This document shows positions 9,501 through 22,712 of a stretch of DNA of 64,000 bases, one piece after another. Below the pieces are notes generated by a model. The model was not told the DNA's origin. It saw only the letters and a list, made by a program, of their open reading frames with translations, and made no database searches. Position 1 is the stretch's first letter. Each line of letters begins with the position of its first letter. The translations under genes and the position numbers were made by a program. Location: positions 42,358,789-42,422,788 of the forward strand of contig CM036768.1 of assembly GCA_020796225.1 (NCBI GenBank), in the 5' to 3' direction. This DNA comes from Arion vulgaris. Taxonomy: Eukaryota > Mollusca > Gastropoda > Stylommatophora > Arionidae.

Positions 9501-12500
9501 AATAATAAAAAATTTATTTTTTATCAATAAATAATTTTAATATTTAATAAAATCGTAGTAATAAAGAATTTTTGTCCCCAATTCATTATTACCTATATTT
9601 GTTAATCATTTTTAAATGTTTGGTCGGTTATTGTGGGATCGGTCATGATTTGTGGTAAAATCAGTGGTGGGAGTGATTATGTTTGATCAGTCGGGGGTGA
9701 TGAATAAAGTTCGGTCGGTGGGGGGTGAAGGGTTTAAATAAAGTCATTGATTTTTGAATTTTTGGTTTAAAGTCAGTGAGTGAAAGTGATTTTGGGTTTG
9801 ATACCCCAGTTGGGTTAGTAGGGATTTTTGATAAGCCAGTTATTGATGTAGGGTTTGATCAGTCGGTTTTGGGATTTGTTTGATACAGTCAGTAGTGATG
9901 TTGTTTGATACGTCAGTTAGTGTTAGTGATTTTTGTTGATACAGTCAGTGATTGATGTATGTTTGATACAGTTAGTGTTTAAATTATGTTTGATGAGTCA
10001 GTGAGTTATGTACGTTTGATACAGTCGGGTTTTGATGTATGTGTCAAGAAAAAGTGCCCGGGACGTTTTTGATAATCGGGAAGGAGTGATGTTATTTGAT
10101 CCCAATTTGGTTTAGGGGATTTATTTTTTATAAATCAGTGATTGATTTTGTTTGATACAAGTCAGTGGTGATGTATGTTTGATAAATTCGGTGATTGATA
10201 TAGGGATACATCAGTGATTGACGAATGTTTGATCAGTCATGAGTGATATGATTTTTTGGTAATACAGCCAAAAAAGTTACCAAAGGATGTATGTTTGATA
10301 CAGTCAGTGATTGATGTATGTTTGATCAGTTATTGATTAATGTATGTTTGATACTCGGTGAGTTATGTGCGTTTTTAAGGGGAGATTGATGTAGTTTGAT
10401 CAGTCTTTAGTGATGTATGTTTGAAAAGGTTAGTGATTAAAGGGTTTGTGCAGTCAGTGATTATGTCGTTTATCAGTCAGTGATTGATGTATGTGTGTTT
10501 AATATCAGTGACTGAGTATGTTTGATAAAGTCATAGTGAGGGATGTATATTTGATACAGCCATTTAGTGTTTGGTTTATTTTGATACAATCAGTGATTGA
10601 TGTATTTTGATAAAATCAGTGGTGATGTATTTTGAAAATTTTAAATGATTGATATATGTTTGATACATCAGTATTGGAATTTTTTGATACAGTCAGGTGT
10701 AGTGATGTTTTTTTAATAATAAAAATTAAACCATGTTGTATTTAATAAAATTAAAGGGAATTAAAATTATTTTTATTAATCAAAAAATTATATCCTTGAA
10801 AAGAAAAATTGATTTTTAATTTTAAAAATGAAAAAAAATTTTTTTTAACAGTAAAAGTTTTGAAATTTATTAAATACAAAAAATTCCCTTTTTTGGCATA
10901 AAAAAATTATTGATGTAAAAATTAGTAAGGATAATATTTTGATATTCAGTAGTGATGTTTTAATTAATACAGTAGTGGGGTTGTATGTTTGATACTGCGG
11001 TGACTGATGTATTTTAAAAACTTTTAGTAAATTGAGAATTTAGAAAACAGTCAGTGGTAAAAGGGATTTAATGTTTGATACCCCCAAATTAGCGAAATGA
11101 GGGAAATTTTGATACAGCCTTAAATTGATGAGGTTTGATACGGGTAAATTGGGATGTATTTTTGAAAACATTTGTAAATTAAAAAGGTTTAAAATGCAGC
11201 GGTGGTTTGCGTTTGATACAGCCAAGTGATTGATGTATGTTGCCTGATCTGTGACGGGCGTATTTTTTGAAAACAGTCAGTGAGTGGGGAAGTGATTTTA
11301 TTTTAATCAGCCAGTTAGTGTTGGTGATGTATTTTGAAAACAGTCAGTTTTAATTTATTTTTGATAATCAGTGGTGATGAATTTTAATAAAATCAGTGAG
11401 TTATGTATGTTTGATAACCCCAATTAGTGTTAGTGATTTATTTTGATACAGTCAGTGATTGATGTATATTTGATACACAGGGGGGTGATATGTTGGTAAT
11501 TCAGTGATTGATATATGTTTGATCCCCCGGTGATTGATGAATGTTTGATATAATAAGTAAAATGATTTTATTTTAAAAAACCCAAATTGGGGTTTATTAG
11601 TATTTTTTTCAAAGTGTTTTGGGTTTTTGGGTCACCAGGGGTGATGAATTTTTAATACAGCCGGTGAGTTATGTATGTTTGATATTTGTAAATGACTGAT
11701 GTATGTTTAAAAACACCCAAATGATTTATGTATTTTAAATTACCCGGTGATTGAAAAATGTTGTTCAGTCGGTGATGAGGTAATTTGTTTGATACCCCCG
11801 TTATGTTAGTGTTTTATTTTGAAAAAAGTCAGTGATTAGGGGTTGTTTGATACATTCAGTGTTTTGATTTGTTTGATACAGTCAGTGATTGATCAATGTT
11901 TGTTAACAGTAGTAGTGATAGTGATGTATTTGTGATAATAAATGTAAGTAAAAGTGATGTTGTTTGATACGGTCGTTTTGATGTTATTTTAAGCTGTGAT
12001 TGATGAATGTTTGATAAAGTCAGTGGGTGGAGGATTTATGTTTGTTTTTGTTAAAATTATTTTAAAATGATTATTGAAAAGATCAAAAAATTAAATTTGT
12101 TTTGTTTGATAAATTAGTAATTAATTATTTTTTTAAATAAATTAAATTATTACTTTGTAATCCAGGTTAATGTATTTTTAATAAAATAAAAAGGTAATGT
12201 GTTTTTTGGTTAAAATAAATTTGATAATTTTTGATAAATGATGAAGTAGTATTTTGTACATTTTAGTTGGGTTTTGAGGTGTTTTTGTTTGATGGTCGGT
12301 GATTAAATGATGTTGTTTGATACTTTAAGGTTTTTTGATAAAATGTTTAATCAGTCGTGAGTTTGTATGTTTGAATTGCCCCGGTGACTGATGTACTTTT
12401 AATACACCCGGTGATTTATGTATTTTAATACCTCGGTGTTTTGACGAATGTTTGATAAGTCGGTAAAAGTGGAGTGATTTTATGTTTGATCCCCCCGTTA

Positions 12501-13451
12501 GTGGGGATTTATATTTGATACGGTCAGTGATTGATGTTTTGATACAGTCAGTGGTGATTTTGTTTGATCATTCAGTGTTTGATTTTTTTGTTTAAAGTCA
12601 GTGATTGATAAATTTTGATAAAGTCAGTGGGGGATAGTGATGTATTTGTGATCAGCTTAAGTAAGTCAAAGTGATGTATGTTTGATACAGTCAGTGATGA
12701 TGTATTTTTGATCAGTAAGTGATTGTTAAAAGTTTGATACAGTCGTGAGGGAGTGATTTATGTTTGATACCCAAGTTAGTGTTAGTGATGTTATTGATAC
12801 ATCGTTTGATGAATGTTTGATAGCCCCGAGATTGACGGGGTTTATTTAAAAATAGTAATGTATTTTTTAATCAATGTAGTAATGGTAATTTATTTTAATA
12901 AAATCTTAAATGTATTTTTGCCCCCAATAAATTTTTGATGTATGTTGATACATCAGTAATTAATGTATTTTTTTAACAATCTTTGGTGGGGTGTTTGTTT
13001 GATCGGTGTGATTGTTTGTATGTTTGATACATTATGAGTGATGTGGGGTTGATACAGTCAGTGGTGATGTGTTTGATACATTCAGTGATTGATATATGTT
13101 GATACAGTCAGTGATTGATGAAATTTTTAAACCAGTAAGTGGGGTGATTTTGTTTAATACGTCAGTGATTGACAAAATTTTTGATCATTTTCCGGTGGTG
13201 ATGGGGTTTGATACAGTCAGTGAGTGATGTTTTTTGATCTTTCCAGGGGATGATATATGTTTGATACGTCAGGTTTGATGAATGTTTGATACAGTCATGG
13301 AAAAAATAGTGATGTATTTGGTTTTTAATCAGAAATTTAAAGGAAAGTGATATAAAGTTTGATACATCAGAGATTGATTTTGTTGATACGTCAGTGTTTG
13401 AGGGAATTTGGCACAACCGGTGGGGTGAGGTGATGAAATTTTGATACAGCC
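6576..13451 (+). repeat. 27-bp minisatellite, block 2
   Basis: Nearly 7 kb of the same unit as block 1 and in the same orientation, but far more degenerate. Intact units with TGTTTGATACAGTCAGTGA recur throughout (for example near 8170, 9930, 10,290 and 13,090). Between them lie AT-rich, run-filled stretches (about 9470-9600, 10,700-10,930, 12,050-12,250) where units can barely be followed. Much of the degeneration looks like poor consensus sequence. No coding region is supported; the few minus-strand ORFs are translations of the repeat. Confidence 0.9.
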
Positions 13452-13473
13452 AAAAAAAGTGAGTAATGTATTT

Positions 13474-16400
13474 GTTCCCCCAAAAGGGGCCCAAACCTTG
13501 AGTGGTGGGGCGGGGCCCAAGATCCAGAAAGTTCCCTTGGAAAACATTTGTTCCTGGAAGGGGTTCCCTATCCCGGGCAGGCCCAAGGTAAAGGGGCCAG
13601 TTTGGGTGGCCTCCTTTCCTCCGGGGTTGGGGTTGGGCGCAGTCAAAACTCCCCCATAAAAAAAAAAAATGTTACAGAAATTTAAAAGGAAAAAATTTTA
13701 AATTAAAGGGTCTTGGAAAAAGGGGCCCCCCGTCGGCATAAAAGGTAGGGGTGAAACCCTAAAGGGAAACCTTTGGGGAAATTTAAGTCTGCTGGATGTC
13801 AAACTAAACTTTAAAAATAGGATTCTGGAACTCAGAACAATGTTCGAGGGCCCCAAGAAAATCACAGGTGGTAAAAAAAGATGCAAAACCTTTAAATTAA
13901 AATTCTGGGGTCAGCGAAAATGAAAGGAAGGCTTTTTGGGCAGACGACAACTAGAACGGGGGAAAACCCTCTTTCTCAGGAAAGACGACGGGGAAACATT
14001 TACCCGGGTTGCCCTTTTAAAAAAAAGGATTGAATAAACATCTCTTGAAATGGGACCGATTAATGAAAGAATTTTGAAAGTTTATTAATGGGGAAAAAGG
14101 GAAACTAACTATCATTCAATTTGCACCCAATTAAGAAGCCGAAGAAGAGGGCAAAACACATTTTTTAGAAGGGTTCAGGAAATGTGGACAAAGGGGGCCG
14201 GGTCAACGTTTTTCATTAATGGGGGACTCAAAAGAAAATTGGGAAAAAATAACGAACCGAGAACAAAATAAAAAAAGGATTTGGGACTGCAAATAAAAAA
14301 AAAAATGTTAAAATTTTTTCTAGAAAACAGACTGATCATAGAGGCACATTGTTTTCCCCACAGGACCCTACACAAGCACATGGATATCCCCCAAAAGGAA
14401 AAAGATGAAAACCAGATGAAACCCCTTTAGTCAAAAGGGAAATGGCGAAAGACATTCCAGTGAAAATGAAAAGAGGGGCTGGGGTGGGGTAGCAAAACCC
14501 CCACCTTTTTCTTGCCATGATGGGGCCCAAAAATCAAAAAAACAAAATACAAGCCAAGGGAAAGAACAGAATACTTTAAGAACCCATTAAAAGACAAAAG
14601 ATTGCTACAAAATTATAGTGGAACTAAAGAACAGATTTTAAAAACCCGTCAGGCAGTCAGACACAACACCAACTTTAAAATATCCGAAAAAAAAGGAAAG
14701 CGATCATTTTATAAAATGGTTTAGTAGTGTACTGGAACCAAAAAAGGGCAACTAAAAATGGATAAGGGCCGACCTTTAAAAAACATCCAAAAGGAAAGGA
14801 GAAAAAAAATTTATTTTGGGATTAGATCAGAACTCAAAAAAATAAAAAAGAAAAGAATATACAGAACTAAACAAAATGGAAAAAAAATAGAACAGGGTAA
14901 AAGGGCAATTTATGGAAAAGACAGCGAAATAGCAGAAAAAATCAAAACAGATCTGCCCCACACTGTACCCAAAAAATTAAACCCAAAAAAATTGGGGGGG
15001 GAAAAGAAAAACAACTTAAAAAGCCGCCCGGGGGGCAGTTGTTAAATGGGAAATCCTTGGGAAAAAGGGTGGGTGGTCTGGGGTTTGCTCCCCAATGTGC
15101 GTGGGAAATTTTTTCCCCCCAAAACCCGGGTCTCGGTCGGCCCCGCCTCAAATGGGGACCCGACATGCTCTGGGAAGTAAAGGCGGGGCGTGATGTGACC
15201 AAACACCCATTGTGTGCAAAAGGTCAATGGGTCGGGCCCAAACGTGTGGGCCTTATACCCCAAGGTATGAAAAAATTCCTTTTCTTTTTTTTTAAAAAAC
15301 ACAACCAAACATGCCCGTCAGAAACAGCCTGGACAACGTTGGCAACAGGCAGGACAGGATATGGGTGGACATCCCACTTTGAAAATGTCTAAAAACCCGA
15401 TCCTGAACATCCACCGGGTACCCACCGGCCCACGGATATTGATATCAACCTCAAATTTCCAGAAAAGCAAAAATAAAATAAAAGCTATTGGGTCCCTTTT
15501 AGAAACAACAAAAACAAGAAATGATGAAATGGGAAAAAGGAACTTTTAAAATCGATCCCCCTCTTGCTGCAAACATATTGGGAAACCCTTGTTTAGATAT
15601 CCGGGAAAAAAAGAAAAAATTGCCTAAGGATTGGATAGGGGGCTGTGGGGGAAAAACCCCAAAAAAGGGGGCCTAACAGATTGCAATAACTGGAGAGGGA
15701 AACATTGCTTTAATCCCAAGTAAGATATTCTGCAAAAATTTTCATTTAAAGCGAATACAAAAGCAATGGGGCAAGTGTCTACGAATGGAGCAAGCAGGAT
15801 TTAAAGGGAAAAGGGAAAAGGGGGAAAAAATGAACACATATTTACCCTGGAACATTTTGAACAATGTAGCGGTGGGAAAGGGGCTTTTATATCAACTTCT
15901 GGTTTTTAAAAAGGGATTCGACAGCGTCCCCAGAGACAGCCTGGGAAAATCTGAGACAATCGGCGTCCCCAGAAGTTTTAAACATCATAGCCCTCTTTTT
16001 AAAGTTTCCCTGAACCTAAAGAATTCCAAAAAACTTTCCCCAGTAAAATCGGGTTTAAGACGGGGATGCTTGCCCTCTTTTTTGTTTGTATTACAATTGT
16101 GGGTGCTAAAAATGATAAAACAACAAGCCCCAAGGGGAATAAGATGGCCCCCTTCGAGATGCTTGAGGCCCTGGATTTTGCAGACATTAGCCCTGGTGTC
16201 CCCAAAATTGAAAAAAACAAAAAAAGAAAATACTACAGCACAAAGACGTAGGCCCAAAAAAAAACACGGGAAAAAACAAAATTATGAAAAAGTGAAACCC
16301 AACAACCAGTAATGTTAAAAATAAAACACTGGAAAGGGTTGAGCAGAATATCTTGGTGCTACTGCCTAAATGGTGGACAGAAGAAGATATAAAATCATTG

Positions 16401-16881
16401 AAGGGGGAAAACCCCTTTTTCCCAGAATAAAACCCAGTATAAGCCCCAAACACAATGGGCCCCGTTTAAAACTCTAAAAAAGCATTGTTTTGCCAGTTTT
16501 GCCTAGGTTCGGATGTTAGGAAAAAGGAGATCTAGAGGTGTCAGTTTTCCCCCCTTTGTCTTCAGAATCGGAATCTTTGGCCAGTAAATACCCCAAAACC
16601 CAACTCTCCAAAGACAAAAGAAAAGAGGCAATAAAAGAAACTAAAAAGAAAGAGGGGAAATGGCTCGACATGTTATGAAATAGACAAGAAATGCCTGAAA
16701 GGGATAGCCTCACTTAACCAGGGGGAAAGAAAAAAAAGGGGAGACCAGGGACAACATGGGGCGCATAGGGGAAGAAGAACGACCCCCGCATCTCTGACGT
16801 GGGGCTCTGCCTGAATTGCAGGGGCAGGGGAGCATGGAAAGTCCTTTTTGAAGCCCCATGTGTCACTAGGGATGACGGGTT
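13474..16881 (+). mobile_element. RTE-type LINE inserted in the minisatellite
   Basis: A non-satellite block of 3.4 kb interrupts the array. It is bracketed by AAAAAAGTGAGTAATGTATTT (13,453-13,473) and AAAAAAGTAAGTAATGTATTT (16,883-16,903). These share bases that differ from the satellite consensus, so they are probably a target-site duplication. Inside, plus-strand frames show an endonuclease piece near 14,050-14,150 (MGPINERILKV, then GKLTIIQ) and an RT piece at 15,785-16,240. The order and length suit a nearly full-length RTE element. Sequence quality is poor, with many run-type errors, so few frames stay open. Confidence 0.7.
15785..16240 (+). pseudogene. RTE reverse transcriptase core (degraded)
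   Basis: One plus-strand frame keeps RT landmarks in the right order: EQAGFKGKR (fingers), FKKGFDSVPRDSLGK (catalytic motif A, where F-aspartate is expected), SPVKSGLRRGCLPSFLFVLQ (motif B), RGIRW, and LEALDFADI (motif C, expected FADD). Motif A has lost its first aspartate and motif C one aspartate. Given the sequence quality around it, some of these losses may be sequencing errors and not mutations. As read, it cannot be active. Confidence 0.75.
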
Positions 16882-18606
16882 AAAAAAGTAAGTAATGTAT
16901 TTTGATACAGTCAATTGATGTATGTTTGATACGTCATGAGTGATAAATGTTTAATAATCATGGTGATGTATGTTTATAAGTATAGTGATTTGGGTTTTAT
17001 ACTTAGGGTTGAAAATGTTTTATACAGTCATGATTGATATTGTTTGATAATCATAGTGATGTATGTTTGATCATTCAGTATTGAAAATGTTTGAAAAGTC
17101 AGTGATTGATCAATGTTTTATCAGTTGAAATAGTGATGTTATGTGATACATCGTACGTGTCGTGATGTATGTTTGATGCCATGTGATGTATGTTTGATCG
17201 GTGATTGATGAAATTTTTATACAGTCAGTGAATTGATGTATGTTTGATACAGCCTGTTAGTGTTAGTGATGATTATTGATACATCGTGATTGATGTATGT
17301 TTATACGTTAGTGTTTAATGTATGTTTGATACAATCAATGGTTATGTACGTTTGATACAGTCGAGATTGATGTTTTTTGATACGTCGTGGTGATGTATTT
17401 TGATACAGTCAGTGATTGATGTATGTTTGATGGGCAATTTTTATGTATGTTTGATCGTCTGATTTGTTGTTTGATACAATCATAAGGGGAGGATATATGT
17501 TTGATAATGGATTGAGGGGTTTGATAATCAGTGGTGATGAATAGTTAATACAGTCGTGAGTTATGTTTTTTAAATTTGGGGGATGATTTTAATGATCATG
17601 ACGAAATGTTTGATAAATCAGTAGTGATGTGGGTTATAATCGTGAGGATAGGTATGTTTATCAGTCGTGTGATGTTTGATTTCGGGGACGATGATGTTTA
17701 AAACGTCAGGTTGATGTATGTTTGATACATCATGATTGAAGAATGTGGATCAATCAGTAGTTATTCTTTGATAAAGTCGTGATTGTTATGTTTGATAAGT
17801 CAGTGGTGATGTATGGTTGTCGTCAGTTAGTGTTTATTATTATTGATACAGTCAGTGATTGATGTATGTTTGATAATTAGTGAGTAATGTGTTTGATACA
17901 ACAGTGAGTTTTGTTTGATACAGTCATGATTGATGTATGTTTTATACAGTCGTGAGTTCATGTTTGATACAGTCAGTGGTGTATGATGTTTGGGGTTTTA
18001 TAGTCATTATTGATGTTTTTTGATGTCATGATTGATGTTTTGATACGTCAGTGAGTGATGTATGTTTTTAATCGTAGGATGAAGTTTAAAAATCAGTGAT
18101 TTGTATGTTTAATACTGTCATGACGATGTTGTTTTAAAAAGCCCGTAGTGATGTTTTTTGATAAATGTTAGTTTATGATTTATATTTATATGTGATTGAT
18201 GTATGTTTGATACAGTCAGTAGTGATGTATTTTGATACATTCAAATTGATATTGTTTGATAAGTCAGTGATTGATGAAATTTTTATACACAGTGGTGTAG
18301 TGATGTATTTGGAAAACAGTCAAAATAATAAAATGATGTATTTTGATAACAGGAATGTATGTTTTTCAGTCAGTGATTGATGAAAGTTTTATAAAACAGT
18401 GGTGGGTGATGTATGTTTGATAAACAGTATTATGAAGTTTTATAAAACGTCAGTTTTGATGGTTTGATTTTTGGTGTGATGTAGTTTAATCAGTCATGAT
18501 TGATGTGTTTGATACATCGTGATTAATGTATGTTTGATCAACGTAGTTTGTACGTTTGATCATCAGAGTTATTATTTTGTACAGTCAGTGAGTGATGTAT
18601 TTTGAT
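16882..18606 (+). repeat. 27-bp minisatellite, block 3
   Basis: The array continues after the RTE insertion in the same orientation. Units such as TGTTTGATACAGTCAGTGA alternate with shortened ones (TGATACGTCATGA). It ends at about 18,606, where minus-strand LINE sequence starts. An ORF at 18,165-18,380 is the satellite read in frame and not a gene. Confidence 0.92.
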
Positions 18607-19016
18607 ACGTCAGTGGTTGTGATTTTGTTTGTTTCCCCTTTTTCTTTTCGATCGCTTTTTTTATGATTATCCGTTAGACCCTTCTTTGGTAAATCGCTGG
18701 TCTGGGGCTCATCTCTGTCCATGTAGTTTTGAATGTATTTGTGTTGTAGGCCCGCATTCCTTTCTTGGGAGGACATACAGGGGGGATCTTGCAGGACATG
18801 TTCTGTGGGTTTTTCATCACCCGGGGACAGAGGGGGTTGGGGACAATCCCCCTTGAGGGGTTTTTCAGCTGTTAGACTATCCTAGTCGGAAAATAGTCTG
18901 TCCTTGTCTGTCAATGTGTGGGAGTCATTTGGGTGGTAGGTTCTTTTCAAATTTATGATACTCTTTTTTTTAAATATTTATTTCTTATCTATTTGTTCAC
19001 ATTCTGCTCCCCTTTT

Positions 19017-19380
19017 AGCAAGTTTGTCTGCCTTCTCGTTACCTGGCACTCCGCAGTGTGATGGTATCCACTGAAGTGTAACTCTTTTGTTGGTAGAGAT
19101 CTTGCTGAGCTCTTTCTCAGGGATGGATGGTTACCTGTAGGCTTGCAGAACAGATAGCGTGTCTGTGAAAAATACCACTTGTTGGCAGTCAGAGTTGGAA
19201 TTATTGATCATGATTGCGGCCTGTAGTAGTGCTTGAGCCTCTGCAGTGTAGTTTGAACAAAATTTACCAGTTGGCATGTACTTTGTTTCGGTGAGATTGT
19301 TGGGATATGTAATATAGATACCAGCCCTCGTTTTTAATTACATCTGTTGCAGATCCATCGGTGTAGGCGTGATCCATGAT
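19017..19380 (-). pseudogene. RNase H domain of the I-group LINE
   Basis: The reverse complement carries AYTDGSATD at about 19,350-19,375 (the first catalytic aspartate of RNase HI) and LQWIPSHCGVPGNEKADKLA at about 19,017-19,075 (the C-terminal His/Asp signature). The spacing is usual for a LINE RNase H, which removes the RNA strand after reverse transcription. No single frame spans the whole domain, so it is decayed. It sits downstream of the RT, as expected. Confidence 0.85.
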
Positions 19381-20020
19381 TGTTTAGGTAGTTTTCTTGA
19401 TCATGCACTAGTGGCTGTTCTCTTCGTAGGTCATTGTGTATTTCTCAGTTGTGATTCCACTAATTGTTGTTATGATTTTGCTGTATCGCTAACTTGTTCC
19501 CAGGAACATGGTCGAGACTAGGTACCAGCGGTTGTGTGCATTGGTAGGTCATCTTGGTACTGTCTTTTTAGACGCTTTCCCCGATGGACGAAGCTGCTGC
19601 GTTTTAGTCGTCCAAGTGCCAGATCATTTAATCTTGCTTTCATTGGATGCAAGGGCATACTGGTGTATTTCTCCATCTGGATCATATTTTTGGTTTCCTT
19701 CTGTAAGCCAGGGCTTGTACTCCAGTGGTTTTTTGCATCTCTGTGATAGGAGTAGATTTCATGGCTCCGGTGATGATCCTGAGTGCTTGATTTTGCACTC
19801 TATCCAATGTCTGCAGGTGTGTGTTAGCAGCTGTAGCCCATGCTGTTGAGCCGAACTCTAGGTGAGGTCTGATTGTTCCTGCGAGACTTTCTTAATGTGT
19901 GTTCATTAGCTCCCCAGTTGGTACCTGCAAGTTTTCTGAGTATTCCAATTTTCCGTCTGGCCTTTCCTTCTGTGTTTTCTATATGCTTGTTCCATGTGAG
20001 TCGTTTATCAAATGTGATCC

Positions 20021-20978
20021 CTAGATAAGTTGGATTGCTTTCTTCTTGTATGCAGGGTGGTTCCTAAGTGTATGTTGGCTGCTTTGTCCCTGGGGAGAGG
20101 GAGAACAGTGTTGTGGAGGTTTTGTCTGTGTTAATTGTAACGTACCATTTCTCTGCCCATTCCATAAGTTTATCTCTGCTGCCTGCTGTATTCTACCGGT
20201 TGCAGATGTTGTGTGTTCGTCTGCGCACCATAGCACTAAATCATCTGCATATAGAGCGGCTTCACTCCAGCTGCAGATCTTTACTAGGTCGTTGATGACA
20301 AGGAAGAGAGTTGGAGACATAACACTCCTGAGGTACCCCATGACGCAGTAAGACCTTTTTGCTCTGATGTCCATCGAGTGTGACTGGTTCTTCTATTGTG
20401 CAGGAACGATTGGATCCATCTTTGCATGTTGCCTTGGATTCCATTTCTTTTGAGCTTTGCCATAAGACCATCTTTCCACACCTTGTCGAAGGCCTGCTTG
20501 AAGTCTACCCAAATGTTAGCACCTTTTTTTCTTGAAGGCATCTTCAACGGACTGGGAATATAGGTAACTTGGTCTTCTATGCTATGGCATTCCCTGAATC
20601 CTGCTTGTTCCGGAACCAAAATCTGCTCGATTCTAAAACCATTTCAATCTGTTGTTGATGACTCTTTCCATGGTTTTAGCAACACAGCTTGTCAGACTGA
20701 TTGGTCGATAGCTAGAAGCCTTGGTTCTGCATTTTCCTTTTTCAGTTGGGTAGTGTGATGGCTTCTCTCCAGATTTGGGGGACTACACCTTTCTGCCAGC
20801 TGTAGTTTATAATTTCAAGCAACTTTAACTTAGCTACTAAGCTCAGGTTTATAAGCATTTCGTTGCTAATTTTGTCTGGGCCAGGTGATTTTTTAAGTTT
20901 AGAAATTGAGTTTTGTAGTTCTCCGAGAGTGATAGGTTCTCTCATTGAGCAGAGGGTAGGCAGCCTCATTCCCTGCAA
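20021..20978 (-). pseudogene. LINE reverse transcriptase domain
   Basis: Three overlapping frames give the RT in order: LKKSPGPDKISNEMLINL (20,742-20,978), PEQAGFRECHSIEDQV then VDFKQAFDKVWKDGL (motif A with its aspartate, 20,284-20,619), and MSPTLFLVINDLVK then YADDLVLW (motifs B and C, 20,021-20,374). The YADD box is intact, but changes of frame between 20,619 and 20,284 and again at motif B prevent translation as one protein. A LINE RT copies its own RNA at the nicked target site. Confidence 0.88.
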
Positions 20979-21426
20979 TTCTGTTCTAATTTTTTTTTTG
21001 ATGGTCTTTGTCTATGCTGAGATTGCTTTCTACTATATGTAGTAGCAGATCTGGCTTGTTTTTCCTTATAATTTTCCCACTTTCCTCCAGTGTAATGCTC
21101 TGTCTTGTTGATGTAGGTTCTTCATTTAGGACTTAACTAGCTGCCAGAGTTTTCCACCATCTTTTCTAGGTTTAGAGCGCTGTTTTGTCTCTCCAGCTTT
21201 CCGTTTTTCTATTGGCTTTGTTTTCTGGAAATGCTGCTACCGCCCTTTTCCATTTATTGTGATTCTATGATGGCAGGATTCTGCATTTTTCCTGGCTTCA
21301 TTCATGTCCTCCTGACACTTTTGCAGTGTGCTGACCAGATGGAATGTATCCCCTACATCCTCTAGGAATGGCTTCTTTGTGGCTAGAAGAATGCATCTGT
21401 TAAAGTCTTTTACTACTTTATTGATA

Positions 21427-22140
21427 TCACCATCTTTCACAACTATTTGACAAAGTAGTTGTCTGATGTTTGAAGAGTTCCCAGTTGGCCTTTTTATAGT
21501 TCCATCTAGTGATGGCAGGGCTGGTGTTAATGGTTACACTCTGGATGGTAAGAAATACTGGCCGATGGTCACTTCCTCCTAGTTGATCTCCTATCTCCTG
21601 CTTTATCAGTCCAGACATGTCTGGGGTAGAGAAGGCTAGATCAGGAGTGGAAGTTGAGTGCCATCTTCTGGAGAAGGTAAGGGTGCAGAGGGGCATTGAT
21701 TAGTATAAGAGAGTGATCGTCTTGCCATGTTTCTACCTCTTCTCCCTGCGATCTAGGTGGTTGTATCCCAGCTCTGGGAGTGACTATTGAAATCCAACTG
21801 CAAAAAGTTAGTGTCAGGTACCTGTATTATGTTGAGGTTCTGTGGTTTGTCGTTTGGGCAGTAATAATTTAGTAACTGTATGTTTGTGCTATCTGTTTGT
21901 AGTTCTGAGAGTTGGTACTGGCTCCGTCCATGTGTGTCTGTTTTTCAGTGGAATGTATGTTGTTTTTTACTAGAGTGAGTACTCTCCCTTTCTCTATCTT
22001 GTCTGTCCGATCTATGGCATTGGTATCCCTTATTTTGAAAGTTTGAGTCTACTGCAAGGCGTCTCTTGGATACAACAAACACTGACCTGCTTTTCGTGTA
22101 AGACGTTTTCTAATTCTGTTTTTTGTTATATCCACCGCTT
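21427..22140 (-). pseudogene. LINE endonuclease domain
   Basis: The last stretch (21,427-21,696) reads SRRWHSTSTPDLAFSTPDM, then GGSDHRPVFLTIQS, the C-terminal signature of APE-like LINE endonucleases with the catalytic SDH. Upstream frames give a GVLTLVKNNIHST-like segment and a GFQ/SLPELGYNHLDRR segment in place of GDFNSHSxSWGY. The domain therefore spans about 22,140-21,430 but is broken by several frameshifts. The polypeptide continues toward the RT via TRWNYKKANWELFKHQ. Confidence 0.8.
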
Positions 22141-22712
22141 GCTGTTTACTCCTTCTGCGTTCCAGTGCATAATGACAAGTGGCACTTTGGCGTTCTTGTT
22201 TTCTGAATCATATTCAATATATTGTCGCCTGATACGGCGGGTGTCTTTCGATGTCTATGGAAGGGTAGGTCGGGAAGGGTAGGTCGGGACCCGGTTTTCG
22301 TGCCCAACACTACTTCAACTACGCACGGCTCGGTGTGTCGATCTACATGATAATTTTTATCGGACGGTATAATCATCTTATATAAGCGTGAGATGCGTGA
22401 TACATGGTTTTTGTGCGCCTTTGGCCTAGTATCGCTGACTTCAGCACTTTCGTAGAGGAGAGGGCTCGTCCTATTTGTTCCGTATTCAAGCTAACACGGT
22501 CGCTGCATGTCGGTAACGATCAGCGGCGAAACATCGACCCCATCCCACCCAGGTCGGCATCCATTGAAAACATAATTCCACAATGAATATAAACATCCTC
22601 GTGTAGAATTTGAACATTGCGGCACAAACACTGGAAAAGGTGAAATAATCCCAAAATCGCCGCATAGCGAAACTAAACACAGCTATCCGCCGCCATCTTG
22701 AAAACCGGGCCC

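Larger units (their letters stand above)
18607..22712 (-). mobile_element. I/Jockey-group LINE with RNase H, nearly full length
   Basis: A 4.1-kb minus-strand element lies between two blocks of the same satellite, so it inserted into the array. In transcript order (right to left) it carries a 5' end with CAAGATGGCGGCGGA near 22,690, an APE-type endonuclease (about 22,100-21,440), an RT (about 20,980-20,020), and an RNase H (about 19,380-19,017) followed by a short 3' region. This domain order is typical of the I group. Stops and frameshifts occur in every domain. I see no separate ORF1 (gag-like) frame of convincing length. I could not define a clear target duplication against the repetitive flanks. 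Confidence 0.85.

Noticed and set aside
7432..13494. ORFs inside array block 2
   Set aside because: Reverse-strand translations of the 27-bp unit with no start context or domain.
18607..22712. Retrovirus-like origin for the RNase H domain
   Set aside because: No protease, integrase or long terminal repeats; an APE-type endonuclease precedes the RT, as in I-group LINEs.
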